64,000 nt of DNA from Lysobacter prati (GCF_009765215.1 NZ_VLNV01000001.1:62001-126000); one strand, 5' to 3'. Shown: positions 51,784 to 62,883, counted from the first letter of the stretch. Notes: generated by a model not told the origin, from the letters alone. Translations and numbers: made by a program.

Positions 51784-53418
51784 ATGAAGACGCAGGCTGC
51801 ATGGCTGTGGCTGCTGCTGGCGGCTGCGTGCTCACGCGAGCAGGTTCCGGCGCCCGCAGTGGCGCCGACGCCGGCAGCCACGACGGCTGCGGCCCCGGCC
51901 GCCGCGGAGCCGGCGCAGGATGTTGCGCCGCCTCCGGACGTGGCCCCGACCGCGGCGCCCGCGCCGCAGGTTCCAGCCGAACTACCGCAAGCGCCAACGG
52001 TGGACGCCGATGCCGCCGCCGCGCCCGCAGAGGTCAGCACGGTTCGCCAGCTCAACCTGGAAAACCGCCCCTGGAAGGGCGACTTCGACGCGATGCTCGA
52101 GCGGCGCATGATCCGCGCGCTGGTGCCGTACAGCCGCACTCTCTACTTCACCGACAAGGGCCGCGAGCGCGGCCTCAGTGCCGAGCTGCTGCGCGACTTC
52201 GAGCGCTACATCAACCGCAAGTACGCCAAGCAGCTGGGCAAGCGTCCGCTGACGCTCTACCTGATTCCGACCACGCGTGATCGCCTGCTGTCCGATGTCG
52301 CCAGCGGCCTGGGCGATATCGCCGCGGGCAACCTCACCGTGACGCCCGCACGCGAGGAGGTCGTTGACTTCGCCGCGCCGCGCGACCGCAAGCCGGTGCG
52401 CGAACTGCTGGTGACCGGACCGGCCTCGCCGGCCATTACCCGGCTGGAAGAACTGTCCGGACGACGCGTACATGTGCGGTTGGCCAGCAGCTACCACGAG
52501 AGCCTCAAGGCGCTCAGCGAACGGCTGGTCAAGGCGGGCAAGCCACCCATCACCATCGTGCCCCTGCCCGAGACGCTGGAGGACGAGGATTTCCTCGAGA
52601 TGCTCAACGCCGGCCTGCTGGAGTACATCGTCGTCGACGACTGGAAGGCGCGGCTGTGGGCGCAGGTATTGCCCGACATTCGCCCGCGCGAGGACCTGGT
52701 GCTGCGCGAACAGGGGTATGTCGGCTGGGCCTTCCGCAAGCAGAGCCCGCAGCTGGCGGCGGCGCTGCAGGACTTCTACGTCAACTGGGCGAAGAAGCAG
52801 GGCGTGATCGACTACCGCCTGGCGCAGTTCCACAAGCAGATCAAGCAGATCGGCAACAACACCGGCGGCGAGGAATGGCAGCAGTTCCAGCAGGTGGTCG
52901 GCCTGTTCGAGAAGTACGGCGCGGAATACGGCTTCGACCCGGTGATGCTGGCGGCGCAGGGCTACCAGGAATCACGCCTGCGCCAGGACGCGAAGAGCCA
53001 CGTCGGCGCGATCGGCGTGATGCAGGTGATGCCGGCGACCGGGGCTGAGCTCAAGGTCGGCGACATCCGCCAGGTCGAGCCCAACATCCATGCCGGTGCC
53101 AAGTACATGGACAAGCTGATGGAGCAGTACTTCAAGGATGCGCATTTCAGCAAGGACGTGCGCCCGCTGTTCGCTTTCGCCAGCTACAACGCCGGCCCCG
53201 GCAACATCGCCAGGATGCGCCGCGATGCGGCCAAGCGCGGCCTCAACCCGGACAAATGGTTCAACAACGTCGAGATCGTCACCGCCGAGAAGATCGGCAT
53301 CGAGACGACGACTTACGTGCGCAACATCTACAAGTACTACACCGCCTACAAGCTGACGATGCAGATGCAGCAGGCGCAGAAGCGCGCGCGGGAGCAGGTG
53401 GGCAAACGCAAGTCCTGA
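51784..53418 (+). CDS. mltF: Membrane-bound lytic transglycosylase MltF-like
   Basis: The ATG at 51784, with GGAG eight bases upstream, gives 544 residues. A lipoprotein signal (MKTQAAWLWLLLAAAC) is followed by an 80-residue Ala/Pro linker and a solute-binding-like regulatory domain (about 100-345, IRALVPYSRTLYFTDKGRERGLS ...). A SLT catalytic domain (about 375-530) has Glu396 in GYQESRLRQDAKSHVGAIGVMQVMPATG and FASYNAGPGNIARMR. It cleaves glycan strands of peptidoglycan at the outer membrane. The linker is longer than in E. coli MltF. It is transcribed alone. Confidence 0.9.
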   Translation: MKTQAAWLWLLLAAACSREQVPAPAVAPTPAATTAAAPAAAEPAQDVAPPPDVAPTAAPAPQVPAELPQAPTVDADAAAAPAEVSTVRQLNLENRPWKGDFDAMLERRMIRALVPYSRTLYFTDKGRERGLSAELLRDFERYINRKYAKQLGKRPLTLYLIPTTRDRLLSDVASGLGDIAAGNLTVTPAREEVVDFAAPRDRKPVRELLVTGPASPAITRLEELSGRRVHVRLASSYHESLKALSERLVKAGKPPITIVPLPETLEDEDFLEMLNAGLLEYIVVDDWKARLWAQVLPDIRPREDLVLREQGYVGWAFRKQSPQLAAALQDFYVNWAKKQGVIDYRLAQFHKQIKQIGNNTGGEEWQQFQQVVGLFEKYGAEYGFDPVMLAAQGYQESRLRQDAKSHVGAIGVMQVMPATGAELKVGDIRQVEPNIHAGAKYMDKLMEQYFKDAHFSKDVRPLFAFASYNAGPGNIARMRRDAAKRGLNPDKWFNNVEIVTAEKIGIETTTYVRNIYKYYTAYKLTMQMQQAQKRAREQVGKRKS

Positions 53419-53457
53419 GCGCCTCCGGCGACGGAGCGTCGTCGCCGGAGGCGCGAA

Positions 53458-55011
53458 TCAGCGCCGGCTCTTGCCGCCGAAGATGCCGCCCAGCAGGCCG
53501 CGCAGGATCTGCTGGCCGATCTGGTTGCCGACCGTTCGCGCGGTCTGCTTGGCCATGGTCTCGACCATGCCCTGGCGGCGCTTGGTGCCGAACACGGCAT
53601 CCTTCACCGACTGGCTGAAACCGCCTTCGTCGGCATCGTCCTGCTCGCGTGTGCGCGCCGCCGGTGCCTTGGCCTGTTCGGTAGCGACGGTGGCTTTCAG
53701 CGCCAGCATCTCGGCGGCCGAGTCGCGGTCGATGCGGGTGTCGTACCTGGGCCCGACCGGGCTGCCGGCGCGGACCTGCGCGCGTTCGGCTTCGGTAATC
53801 GCGCCCATACGGCAACGCGGCGGCGCCACCAGGGTCTTCTCTACCGGCATCGGCACGCCTTTCTCCTGCAAGGTCGACACCAGCGCCTCGCCGGTGCCGA
53901 GCTGGGAGATGGTCTGCGCCACGTCCAGCGCCGGGTTGGCGACGAAGGTCTGCGCCGCGGTCTTCACCGCCTTCTGGTCGCGCGGGGTGAACGCCCGCAA
54001 CGCATGCTGCACGCGATTGCCGAGCTGGCCGAGGATGTTGTCGGGCACGTCATCGGGGAACTGCGAACAGAAATACACGCCCACGCCCTTGGAGCGGATC
54101 AGGCGCACCACCTGTTCCACGCGCTGCTGCAGCGCCGGCGGGGCGTCGTCGAAGAGCAGGTGGGCCTCGTCGAAGACGAACACCAGCTTGGGCTTGTCGA
54201 GGTCGCCGACCTCGGGCAGGTTCTCGAACAGCTCCGACAGCAGCCACAGCAGGAAGCTCGAATACAGCCGCGGCTTCAGCACCAGCTGGTCGGAAGCGAG
54301 GATGTTGACCACGCCGCGGCCGTCGGTATGGGTGCGCATCAGGTCGGTCAGTTCCAGCGCCGGCTCGCCGAAGAACATCTCGCCGCCTTCCTGCTCCAGG
54401 CGCAGCAGCGAGCGCTGGATCGCGCCGATCGACTGCGCGCTGACCAGGCCGTAGCTGGTGGAGATGTCCTTGCGCTCGGCCGCGACCAGGCCGAGCAGGG
54501 CGCGCAGGTCCTCCAGGTCGAGCAGCAGCAGGCCGCGGTCGTCGGCGAGCTTGAAGACGATGTCGAGCACGCCCGACTGGGTGTCGTTGAGTTCGAGCAC
54601 GCGCGCCAGCAGGGTCGGGCCCATCTCGCTGACGGTGGTGCGGACCGGGTGGCCGAGCTTGCCGAACAGGTCCCAGAACACCACCGGGCTGGCCTGGCTG
54701 GCGTAGTCGCCGATGCCGATCTCGGCAACGCGGGCCTGCAGCTTGTCGTTGCTGGTGCCGGCCATCGCCAGGCCGGCGACGTCGCCCTTCACGTCGGCCA
54801 GGAATACCGGCACGCCCAGGCGCGAGAAGCCTTCGGCCAGGGTCATCAGGGTCACGGTCTTGCCGGTACCGGTGGCGCCGGCGACCAGTCCATGGCGGTT
54901 GCCGAACTTTGGCAGCAGGTACACCTGGCCGTGGCTGTCGGGCAGGGAGGTCGGCGTGGTGACGGCCTTGCCGATGAGGATCGTGCCTGTAGCGCCTGTG
55001 GTCGGGTCCAT
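53458..55011 (-). CDS. HerA-like ATPase (DUF853)
   Basis: The ATG at 55011 gives 517 residues. Walker A is GLVAGATGTGKTVTLMTLAEGF near 43-60, a DVKGDVAGL follows, and Walker B is LVFVFDEAHLLFDDAP. VVRLIRSKGVGVYFCSQFPDDVPDNILGQLGNRVQHALRAFTPRDQKAVKTAA is the family signature. The C-terminus ends in a Gly/Lys-rich ILRGLLGGIFGGKSRR. DUF853 proteins are HerA/FtsK-superfamily ATPases, annotated as helicases in part; a NurA nuclease partner is not seen here. The role is unknown. It converges with mltF and diverges from the mltD-like gene. Confidence 0.9.
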   Translation of the reverse strand: MDPTTGATGTILIGKAVTTPTSLPDSHGQVYLLPKFGNRHGLVAGATGTGKTVTLMTLAEGFSRLGVPVFLADVKGDVAGLAMAGTSNDKLQARVAEIGIGDYASQASPVVFWDLFGKLGHPVRTTVSEMGPTLLARVLELNDTQSGVLDIVFKLADDRGLLLLDLEDLRALLGLVAAERKDISTSYGLVSAQSIGAIQRSLLRLEQEGGEMFFGEPALELTDLMRTHTDGRGVVNILASDQLVLKPRLYSSFLLWLLSELFENLPEVGDLDKPKLVFVFDEAHLLFDDAPPALQQRVEQVVRLIRSKGVGVYFCSQFPDDVPDNILGQLGNRVQHALRAFTPRDQKAVKTAAQTFVANPALDVAQTISQLGTGEALVSTLQEKGVPMPVEKTLVAPPRCRMGAITEAERAQVRAGSPVGPRYDTRIDRDSAAEMLALKATVATEQAKAPAARTREQDDADEGGFSQSVKDAVFGTKRRQGMVETMAKQTARTVGNQIGQQILRGLLGGIFGGKSRR

Positions 55012-55246
55012 GTCCGGGTCCGTGCTCGGGGTCAGTGGGGAAGTGCGGACGATTCTATGCGGCGCCGCTGAATGCTGCCCGGGCGCGCACGGGCACCGGG
55101 AAAGTTTCCCGGCGCCGCGGTGCCGTGGCCAATACGGGCCGCATCTGCCACGCCTATCCCCATTCACGCACTCCGGCAGCAACAGTGCTTGCCCGCGTTC
55201 GCAAGGCAACGCTACCCTCCCAGTCCCCCGCTCGCAGTTGTCGTCC

Positions 55247-56797
55247 ATGCCCGCACTGGTTCGTCCCTCCGTCGCGCTGCTCGCGCTCGGTTTCGCCACA
55301 CTTGCGCCGAGCGCGCATGCCCTCTCCAAGCGTGACCAGGCAGCCGTGGAGGCACTCGACCAGCGCATGCAGGCCGCCGAGGCCCGCTATCGCCAGGCCA
55401 TCGTCAAGGTCGGCAATGCCGATCCGTCCGGCCGCACCGAGGTCGACGCGGCGCTGGAGGACATGGAAGACGTGATGGCCGCCTGCGTGAAGCAGAAGGG
55501 TTGCTCGCCCACGACCATGCTCACCGCCTACAAGCGCCTGCTCAAGCAGAACGCCGACCTGGCATCGGGCGACGACCTGCCCGAGGACAACGACGACGAA
55601 GGCGCCGGCAGCATCACTGGCGACGTGCCCGAGGCCGCCCGCGCCGCGGCGCTGCTCAGCGCCGACGGCGAGCGCTTCGTCAAGATGGTGCAGTACAACC
55701 CGGCCGTGCAGGCCGGCATCCGCCGCTGGCTGACCGACATGCGCCCGGCGCTGATCGATACGTTCGAGAACTACCAGTACCTGCGCCAGTCGATGTGGCC
55801 GCAATTCGAGCGCGCCGGCCTGCCCGAGGCGCTGCTGTTCGGCGTGATGGCCAAGGAATCCAACGGCCGCGTCCATTCCACCTCGCGCGCCGGCGCCGCC
55901 GGGCCGATGCAGTTCATGTACGGCACCGGTCTCCGCTTCGGCCTGGGCGAGGACGGTACCGGCTTCGATACGCGTTACGACGCCCGCGCATCGGCGCAGG
56001 CGGCGGCGTCCTATTTCAACGAGCGCCTGGGCCAGCTGAACCGCAGCATCGAGTTGTCGCTGGCCGCCTACAACGGCGGCGAGGGCCGCGCCCAGCGCGT
56101 GTACAACACCTCGGGCGGACGCAACTTCTGGGACGAGTCGGTCTACAACCAGTTCCCCGCCGAAACCCGCGACTACGTGCCGATGGTGATCGCCGCGGCC
56201 TGGCTGTTCCTGCATCCCAAGGAATACGGCCTGAGCTTCCCGAAGGTCGACGCACGCGCGGCCGGGTTGCGACTGAACAAGCCCAGCTCGATCTACGAGC
56301 TGACCATCTGCCTGGGCAGCAGCGGTTCACGCGATGGCTACATGCGCGTGCTGCGCAACCTCAACCCGCGTTACGAGGCCGACCGGTACCTGCCTACCGG
56401 CACCATGCTCAATGCCACCCCCAAGATCGTCGGCCTGTACAACCGTTACTGCATGCAGGGCCAGCGCGCCGACCTGGCGCATACGCTGGTGATGAGCGAT
56501 GCCAGCTCGGCGATCGTGCGGACCGGCCCGGTCACGCCGGTGAATTCGAGCGACGTGGTGTACGAGGCCGAAAGCGCGGGCACCGGTTCGGCCGGTGCGG
56601 TCGCGGCGGCCAAGCCGGCACCGAAGAAGGCGTCCAAGCCTGCGTCCTACACGGTCAAGCGTGGCGAAACGCTGACCGCGATCGCGCAGAGGTTCCAGTG
56701 CGACACCGGCGACTTGGCCAAGGCCAACAAGCTCAAGGCGCCGCGCTTCGCGATCAAGCCGGGGCAGAAGATCAAGCTGGACGGCTGCGAGGGCTGA
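55247..56797 (+). CDS. mltD: Lytic transglycosylase MltD-like with LysM domain
   Basis: This 516-residue exported protein starts at ATG 55247 with a signal peptide (VALLALGFATLAPSAHA). A helical N-terminal region (about 30-160) precedes the SLT domain (about 190-330). Glu204 lies in LFGVMAKESNGRVHSTSRAGAAGPMQFM, followed by IELSLAAYNGGEGRAQRVYN and FPAETRDYVPMVIAAAW. One LysM (YTVKRGETLTAIAQRFQCDTGDLAKANKL) ends the protein after an Ala/Lys linker. It cleaves peptidoglycan in the periplasm. E. coli MltD has two LysM and a lipobox; this one has a single LysM and no clear lipobox. Confidence 0.88.
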   Translation: MPALVRPSVALLALGFATLAPSAHALSKRDQAAVEALDQRMQAAEARYRQAIVKVGNADPSGRTEVDAALEDMEDVMAACVKQKGCSPTTMLTAYKRLLKQNADLASGDDLPEDNDDEGAGSITGDVPEAARAAALLSADGERFVKMVQYNPAVQAGIRRWLTDMRPALIDTFENYQYLRQSMWPQFERAGLPEALLFGVMAKESNGRVHSTSRAGAAGPMQFMYGTGLRFGLGEDGTGFDTRYDARASAQAAASYFNERLGQLNRSIELSLAAYNGGEGRAQRVYNTSGGRNFWDESVYNQFPAETRDYVPMVIAAAWLFLHPKEYGLSFPKVDARAAGLRLNKPSSIYELTICLGSSGSRDGYMRVLRNLNPRYEADRYLPTGTMLNATPKIVGLYNRYCMQGQRADLAHTLVMSDASSAIVRTGPVTPVNSSDVVYEAESAGTGSAGAVAAAKPAPKKASKPASYTVKRGETLTAIAQRFQCDTGDLAKANKLKAPRFAIKPGQKIKLDGCEG

Positions 56798-56833
56798 GGT
56801 CCTGCAGCAGTGGGCCGCGCGCGGGCGATGATG

Positions 56834-56921
56834 CCGTCATCCCCGCGAAGGCGGGGACCCAGCGTCTTTCCGGCGCGTCAGAAGCAACGACACTGGGTTC
56901 CCGCCTTCGCGGGAATGACGG
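56834..56921. repeat. Inverted repeat ('cgtcat-cccgcgaaggcggg' family), copy 1
   Basis: Arms ccgtcatccccgcgaaggcg (56834 on) and cgccttcgcgggaatgacgg (ending 56921) are near-perfect complements and flank a ~35-base centre. The element lies between the convergent mltD and psd. Copy 2 is at 59488-59588, 2.6 kb away. Confidence 0.85.
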
Positions 56922-56930
56922 GCTGTGTTG

Positions 56931-57782
56931 TCAGGCCGCGTCGGTCCGACGCGCCAGCACTTCGCCCAGCTGGACCGGTGACTCACCCTTCAGTGCCGGG
57001 TTGAGCGCCGCCACCCCCGGCGGCAGCAGCACGATCACGGTCGAGCCGTAGTTGAAGCGCGCCATCTCGGCGAAGCGCTCCAGGGTGATGTCGGCGCCGC
57101 GGTAGTCCTTGACGGTGACCGTGTCGCCGTAGCGCGGAATCTCCACGCCGCTCCACACCGTCTCCACGCCCGAGACCAGCAGCGCGCCGACCATCACCAT
57201 CGCCATCGGCCCGAAGTCGGTGTCGAAGTGGCAGACCAGACGTTCGTTGCGGGCGAACAGGCGCGGCACGTTCTGCACCGCGGCCGGGCCGACGCTGAAG
57301 AGGCGGCCGGGCACGTGCACGGTCTCGCGCAGCTTGCCGCCCCACGGCATGTGCACGCGGTGGTAATCCTTCGGCGACAGGTAAACCGTGGCGAACAGGC
57401 CGTCGTTGAACGGCTCCGCGGCGTCGTCGTCACCGAGCAGTTCGGCGGCGGTGAACGATTGGCCCTTGGCCTGGAAGATACGGCCGTTCTCGATCGGGCC
57501 GCACTGGCTGATGCGGCCGTCGGCCGGCATCAGCAGCGAGCGCGGATCGGCGTCGGCCACGCGGGCGCCGGGCTTGAGCGCGCGGGTGAAAAAGGCGTTG
57601 AACGTCGGGTACGCAGTCGGATCCGGTTCGGCCGCTTCGGCGAGGTTGACGCCGAACTTGCGCGTGACCGTGTCGATCAGCCACTGCTTGACCATCGGCG
57701 AGTCGGAGTAGGCCAGGCGGCGCGCCATCGACGACAGCAGGCGGTGCGGCAGGACATAGGTGAGGGCAGTGACCAGACTCAT
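56931..57782 (-). CDS. psd: Phosphatidylserine decarboxylase proenzyme
   Basis: This 283-residue protein shows the family blocks [48 protein letters not shown], and [20 protein letters not shown] with the catalytic His. [21 protein letters not shown] follows. The autocleavage site is GST at 246-248 in [14 protein letters not shown], with Ser247 becoming the pyruvoyl group; E. coli has LGST, so Leu is replaced by Tyr. It makes phosphatidylethanolamine at the inner membrane, the donor used by the transferase at 12851. It overlaps the SCO gene by 4 bases. Confidence 0.95.
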   Translation of the reverse strand: MSLVTALTYVLPHRLLSSMARRLAYSDSPMVKQWLIDTVTRKFGVNLAEAAEPDPTAYPTFNAFFTRALKPGARVADADPRSLLMPADGRISQCGPIENGRIFQAKGQSFTAAELLGDDDAAEPFNDGLFATVYLSPKDYHRVHMPWGGKLRETVHVPGRLFSVGPAAVQNVPRLFARNERLVCHFDTDFGPMAMVMVGALLVSGVETVWSGVEIPRYGDTVTVKDYRGADITLERFAEMARFNYGSTVIVLLPPGVAALNPALKGESPVQLGEVLARRTDAA

Positions 57783-58438
57783 TCGGCGCGCACTCCTGCA
57801 GCCGCCTTCGTCAGCGCGGTCATGTCGGCGGCGATCGCCTTCGGGTCCAGCGGCGGCTGGACGATGCCGGCCATGCGTCCCTGCGGGTCGAGGACCGCCA
57901 TCGAGGCACTATGGTCGACGCTGTACTGGTCGGCCGGCGCACCGTCCGGTGCCGGCACCTTGGCGAACACCATGCTCAGCGACTTGGCGAAACCTTCCAG
58001 CGCCGGGATGTCGGCGGTGGCGGCGAGGGTGTCGCGGTGGAAAGCGTGGGCGTACTCGCCGATGCGGTCGGGCGTATCGCGCTCGGGATCGACCGAAACG
58101 AACAGCAGGCGCGGGCGCGTGGCTTCCGGCAGGGCCGCCCACTGCTTCTGGGCGCCGGCCATCTCCGCCAGGGTGGTCGGGCAGACGTCCGGGCAATGGG
58201 TGAAGCCGAGGAACACCAGCGTCCAGTGGCCCTTGAGCTCACCGGGCACCAGCGCCGTGCCGTCGGACTGGCGCAGCGAGAACGAGGGCAACTCGCGGGC
58301 CGGCTCGAACAGGCGCACGGCCTGGGTCTGCGGCCACCTGGAGGTGGTGACCGGACCGAAATGGCGTTGCGCGGCCCACAGCCCCAGGGCGGCGGCGAAG
58401 GCGGCGATCAGGATGAGCACGGTGGTGCGGTTGAACAT
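57779..58438 (-). CDS. SCO1/SenC-family copper chaperone
   Basis: This 219-residue protein has an N-terminal membrane anchor ([18 protein letters not shown]) and a thioredoxin-like domain in the periplasm. The copper ligands are Cys82 and Cys86 ([15 protein letters not shown]) and His176 ([12 protein letters not shown]). [23 protein letters not shown] is typical. SCO proteins deliver copper to the CuA site of cytochrome oxidase. No oxidase gene is nearby. It heads a two-gene unit with psd, an unusual partner. Confidence 0.92.
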   Translation of the reverse strand: MFNRTTVLILIAAFAAALGLWAAQRHFGPVTTSRWPQTQAVRLFEPARELPSFSLRQSDGTALVPGELKGHWTLVFLGFTHCPDVCPTTLAEMAGAQKQWAALPEATRPRLLFVSVDPERDTPDRIGEYAHAFHRDTLAATADIPALEGFAKSLSMVFAKVPAPDGAPADQYSVDHSASMAVLDPQGRMAGIVQPPLDPKAIAADMTALTKAAAGVRAE

Positions 58439-58480
58439 GATGTCTCTTGAACGTCCGCCCCGGCTGGGCGCGCGGGCATG

Positions 58481-58514
58481 ATACCGGTCGCCCGGTATGG
58501 TCGCCCGCTATAAT
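58481..58514 (+). promoter_or_regulatory. prmB promoter region: TATAAT with upstream palindrome
   Basis: A perfect TATAAT lies at 58509-58514, 28 bases before the prmB ATG. The inverted repeat ataccgg-tcgc-ccggtat (58481-58498) covers the place of the -35 box and could be an operator. The region also serves the divergent SCO gene. Confidence 0.5.
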
Positions 58515-58541
58515 CGGCGCCCCCCAATGCAAGGCCTCGCC

Positions 58542-59486
58542 ATGTCCGGCTCCGCCAACCTCCAGGCCGTTCAGTTCGAACAGGTCTCGATCATCGACCT
58601 GATCCGCTACGGCGGCAGCCGTTTCAACGAGTCGGGCCTGACCTTCGGCCACAGCTACGACAACGCCCTGGACGAAGCCACCCAGCTGGTCCTGCATGCG
58701 CTGCACCTGCCTCATGACCTGAGCCCGGTGTACGGCACCTCGCGCGTGACCGCGGAGGAGAAGACCAAGGTGCTGGCGCTGTTTGAGCGCCGCATCAGCG
58801 AGCGCGTTCCGGCTGCCTACCTGACCGGTGAGGCCTGGTTCGCCGGGCTGAGCTTCAAGAGCGACCGTCGCGCCCTCGTGCCGCGCTCGCCGATCGCCGA
58901 ACTGATCACCACCGGCTACGAGCCGTGGCTGGGCGGTCGCGAAGTCGAGCGCGTGCTCGACCTGTGCACCGGTTCGGGCTGCATCGCCATTGCCACCGGC
59001 CACTACCACCCGTACTGGCAGGTCGACGGCGCCGACATCAACGACGACGCCCTGTCGCTGGCGCACGAGAACAAGGCGCGCCTGCATGCCGACAACGTCA
59101 CGCTGCGCAAGTCGGACCTGTTCAAGGGCCTGCAGGGCGAGGTCTACGACCTGATCGTGACCAACCCGCCGTACGTGACCAACGACGAGACCGATGCGCT
59201 GCCGAAGGAATACTCGTACGAGCCCGACCTGGGCCTGCGTGCCGGCGACGACGGCCTCGACCTGGCGCTGAAGATCCTGCGCGACGCACCCGATCACCTC
59301 AGCGAGCACGGCCTGCTGATCTGCGAAGTCGGCGAAGCCGAGCAGGCGCTGGTGGCACTGCTGCCGGAACTGCCGATGGCCTGGATCGAGTTCAAGGTCG
59401 GCCAGATGGGCATCTTCGTGGTCGAGCGCAGCGACATGGTCGAGCACCACGCCCGGATCAAGGAACTGGCGGACGCGCGCGGCTGA
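58542..59486 (+). CDS. prmB: 50S ribosomal protein L3 glutamine methyltransferase
   Basis: The ATG at 58542 (AAGG 8 bases upstream) gives 314 residues; ATG 58527 would be almost at the predicted transcription start. The N-terminal helical domain has IRYGGSRFNESGLTFGHSYDNALDEATQLVL. The SAM-binding domain has VLDLCTGSGCIAIA, DINDDALSLAHEN and the catalytic NPPY in IVTNPPYVT. It methylates Gln150 of L3. prmB-aroC is a conserved pair. LTGEAWFAGLSF differs a little from the LTNEAWFCGLPFYV usual in PrmB. Confidence 0.94.
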   Translation: MSGSANLQAVQFEQVSIIDLIRYGGSRFNESGLTFGHSYDNALDEATQLVLHALHLPHDLSPVYGTSRVTAEEKTKVLALFERRISERVPAAYLTGEAWFAGLSFKSDRRALVPRSPIAELITTGYEPWLGGREVERVLDLCTGSGCIAIATGHYHPYWQVDGADINDDALSLAHENKARLHADNVTLRKSDLFKGLQGEVYDLIVTNPPYVTNDETDALPKEYSYEPDLGLRAGDDGLDLALKILRDAPDHLSEHGLLICEVGEAEQALVALLPELPMAWIEFKVGQMGIFVVERSDMVEHHARIKELADARG

Positions 59487-59487
59487 C

Positions 59488-59588
59488 CGTCATTCCCGCG
59501 AAGGCGGGAATCCAAGGACGTTGCTCTAGCGGCAGTGCTCCTGGACAAAAGCCACGTCCATGGGTTCCCGCCTTCGCGGGAACGACAG
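59488..59588. repeat. Inverted repeat ('cgtcat-cccgcgaaggcggg' family), copy 2
   Basis: Starting one base after the prmB stop, the arms ccgtcattcccgcgaaggcg and cgccttcgcgggaacgac bracket a ~50-base centre that differs from copy 1. Only the arms are conserved, as expected of a REP/BIME-type element rather than a transposon copy. Confidence 0.85.
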
Positions 59589-59620
59589 GCGGCAAGTTCC
59601 GGCAGCAACCATTTCCGATT

Positions 59621-59629
59621 GCTAGAGTG
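59621..59629 (+). promoter_or_regulatory. Possible extended -10 of aroC
   Basis: TGCTAGAGT (TGN then TAGAGT) ends 27 bases before the aroC GTG. It follows the repeat that separates prmB from aroC, so aroC may have its own promoter. A similar TGCTAGTAT precedes pcnB. Confidence 0.45.
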
Positions 59630-59655
59630 CACCGGTCCAGACAACAGGATCCCCC

Positions 59656-60759
59656 GTGTCCAGCAATACCTTCGGCAAGCTGCTCTCGGTAACCACCTTC
59701 GGCGAAAGCCACGGCCCGGCGATCGGCTGCGTCGTCGACGGCTGTCCTCCCGGCATCGCGATCGCGCCGGAAGACTTCCGCCATGACCTCGAACGCCGTG
59801 CCACCGGCCGTACCCGCCACACCTCGCAGCGCCACGAGGCCGACGAGGTCGAGATCCTCAGTGGTGTCTATGAAGGCGTCACCACCGGTACTCCCATCGC
59901 GCTGCTGATCCGCAACACCGATCAGCGCAGCAAGGACTACGCGAAGATCTCCGAGCAGTTCCGCCCGGGCCACGCCGACTACACGTACTGGCAGAAGTAC
60001 GGCATTCGCGACCCGCGCGGTGGCGGTCGCTCCTCGGCGCGCGAGACCACGATGCGCGTGGCCGCGGCGGTCATCGCCAAGAAGTGGCTGTCCGGCCGTC
60101 ATGGCGTCGCGGTTCGCGGCTACCTGTCGCAGATCGGCGAGATCGTGCCCGACGGTTTCGACCTGGCGGCAGTGGAGGGCAACCCGTTCTTCTGGCCCGA
60201 CACCCGCCAGGTCACCGAGCTGGAGCTGTACATGGACGCGCTGCGCAAGTCCGGAGATTCGGTCGGTGCGCGCGTCGACGTCATCGCCACCGGCGTGCCG
60301 CCGGGCTGGGGCGAGCCGATCTACGGCAAGCTCGATGGCGAACTGGCCAGCGCGCTGATGAGCATCAATGCGGTCAAGGGCGTGGAAATCGGCGACGGCT
60401 TCGGCGTGGTCGCGCAAAAAGGCAGCGAGCACCGCGACCACATGACGCCGGACGGGTTTGCTTCGAACCATGCCGGCGGCATCCTCGGCGGCATCAGCAG
60501 CGGCCAGCCGCTGCGCTGCTCGGTCGCCTTCAAGCCGACCTCGAGCCTGCGCCTGCCGGTCGACAGCCTCGATGTCCATGGCAACGTCGTCGAGGTGGTC
60601 ACCACTGGTCGCCATGACCCTTGCGTCGGCATCCGCGCCACGCCCATCTGCGAAGCGATGGTGGCGCTGGTGCTGATGGACCAGGCGCTGCGCCACCGCG
60701 CCCAGTGCGGCGACGTCGAAGTGCCGACGCCGCGCATCGCAGGTTCGCTCGATGGCTGA
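59656..60759 (+). CDS. aroC: Chorismate synthase
   Basis: The GTG at 59656 gives 367 residues with the three family signatures: [38 protein letters not shown], and [22 protein letters not shown] near the end. The FMN-binding region includes [25 protein letters not shown]. It makes chorismate from EPSP, ending the shikimate pathway. Its stop lies inside the next gene (8-base overlap). Confidence 0.97.
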   Translation: MSSNTFGKLLSVTTFGESHGPAIGCVVDGCPPGIAIAPEDFRHDLERRATGRTRHTSQRHEADEVEILSGVYEGVTTGTPIALLIRNTDQRSKDYAKISEQFRPGHADYTYWQKYGIRDPRGGGRSSARETTMRVAAAVIAKKWLSGRHGVAVRGYLSQIGEIVPDGFDLAAVEGNPFFWPDTRQVTELELYMDALRKSGDSVGARVDVIATGVPPGWGEPIYGKLDGELASALMSINAVKGVEIGDGFGVVAQKGSEHRDHMTPDGFASNHAGGILGGISSGQPLRCSVAFKPTSSLRLPVDSLDVHGNVVEVVTTGRHDPCVGIRATPICEAMVALVLMDQALRHRAQCGDVEVPTPRIAGSLDG

Positions 60760-61750
60760 AGTGCGGCCGCGGGTGTGGGTGTCGCAACCCCTGTTCGCCG
60801 ATATCGTCGAACGCCTGCGTGAGCACTTCGATGTCATCGACACGGCGCAGGTCACCCAGCACGGCGCGGCGGCAATTGCGGTCGCGCTGGCCGGCAGCGA
60901 CGGCGCGCTGGTCACCCTCAACGATCCGATCGGCGCGGCCGAAGTGGCTGGGGCCGGTCGCCTGCGCGCGATCGCCAATGTCGGCGTCGGCTACAACAAC
61001 CTCGACGTGCCGGCGCTGACCCGTGCCCGCATCGTCGTCACCAACACGCCCGACGTGCTGACTGAAACCACCGCCGACTTCGGCTTCGCCCTGATGATGG
61101 CCGCGGCGCGGCGCATCACAGAGGGCGAGCGCTGGCTGCGCGAAGGGCAGTGGCGGCAGTGGAGTTTCGAGACCCTGCTCGGCGGCGACCTGCACGGCTC
61201 GACGCTGGCCATCCTCGGCATGGGCCGGATAGGGCAGGGCATCGCGCGCCGAGCCGCCGGATTCGACATGCGCGTGCTGTACCACAATCGCAGCCGCCTG
61301 CCGGACGACGTCGAGCGCGATTGCCGCGCGCAGTACGTGGATTTCGACACGCTGCTGGCGCAGGCCGACCACCTGCTGCTGGTGTTGCCGTATTCGTCGC
61401 AGGTGCACCACCTGGTCGATGCCGCGGCGCTGGCGAAAATGAAGCCGACCGCGACCCTGACCAACATCGCCCGCGGCGGCCTGGTCGACGAGGCTGCGCT
61501 GGCAGACGCATTGTCCGCCGGCCGCCTTGCCGCCGCAGGTCTCGATGTGTTCGAGGGCGAGCCGGCGGTGAATCCGCGCCTGCTCGCGCTGCGCAATGTC
61601 GTGCTGACCCCGCATATCGCCAGCGCCAGCCTGGCCACGCGCCGGGCAATGGTCAGCCTGGCCGTCGACAACCTGATCGCCGCGCTGGGCTTCGGCCCCG
61701 ACGCCGGCCGCCCACCGACGCCGGTCAACGCCGACCAGCTCAAACGCTGA
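60752..61750 (+). CDS. D-2-hydroxyacid dehydrogenase (glyoxylate/hydroxypyruvate reductase type)
   Basis: This 332-residue NAD(P)-dependent enzyme has the substrate domain with [11 protein letters not shown] and [27 protein letters not shown]. The nucleotide domain has [20 protein letters not shown] and NRSRLP, in which the Arg after the strand favours [24 protein letters not shown], the catalytic Glu in DVFEGEP and the His in LTPHIASAS follow. It would reduce glyoxylate or hydroxypyruvate. It overlaps aroC by 8 bases, so it is coupled to it. Confidence 0.9.
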   Translation: MAEVRPRVWVSQPLFADIVERLREHFDVIDTAQVTQHGAAAIAVALAGSDGALVTLNDPIGAAEVAGAGRLRAIANVGVGYNNLDVPALTRARIVVTNTPDVLTETTADFGFALMMAAARRITEGERWLREGQWRQWSFETLLGGDLHGSTLAILGMGRIGQGIARRAAGFDMRVLYHNRSRLPDDVERDCRAQYVDFDTLLAQADHLLLVLPYSSQVHHLVDAAALAKMKPTATLTNIARGGLVDEAALADALSAGRLAAAGLDVFEGEPAVNPRLLALRNVVLTPHIASASLATRRAMVSLAVDNLIAALGFGPDAGRPPTPVNADQLKR

Positions 61751-61857
61751 GTCCCGCCGCCGTAAGCGGGAGAAGCGCGGTTGTTAGCGGATAATGTCGT
61801 CACCCCACCCGCCGGATCGGATCCGGCAGCCCCACCAACCAGGACCACAAGGAACCA

Positions 61858-62883
<1,026 letters not shown>

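Noticed and set aside
57040-57060. Phosphatidylserine decarboxylase defective because LGST is YGST
   Set aside because: The Gly-Ser pair that self-cleaves is intact; the preceding residue varies among families.
56834-59588. Composite transposon or MITE pair
   Set aside because: The centres of the two elements differ, no transposase or target duplication is seen, and the arms are a very common dispersed repeat.
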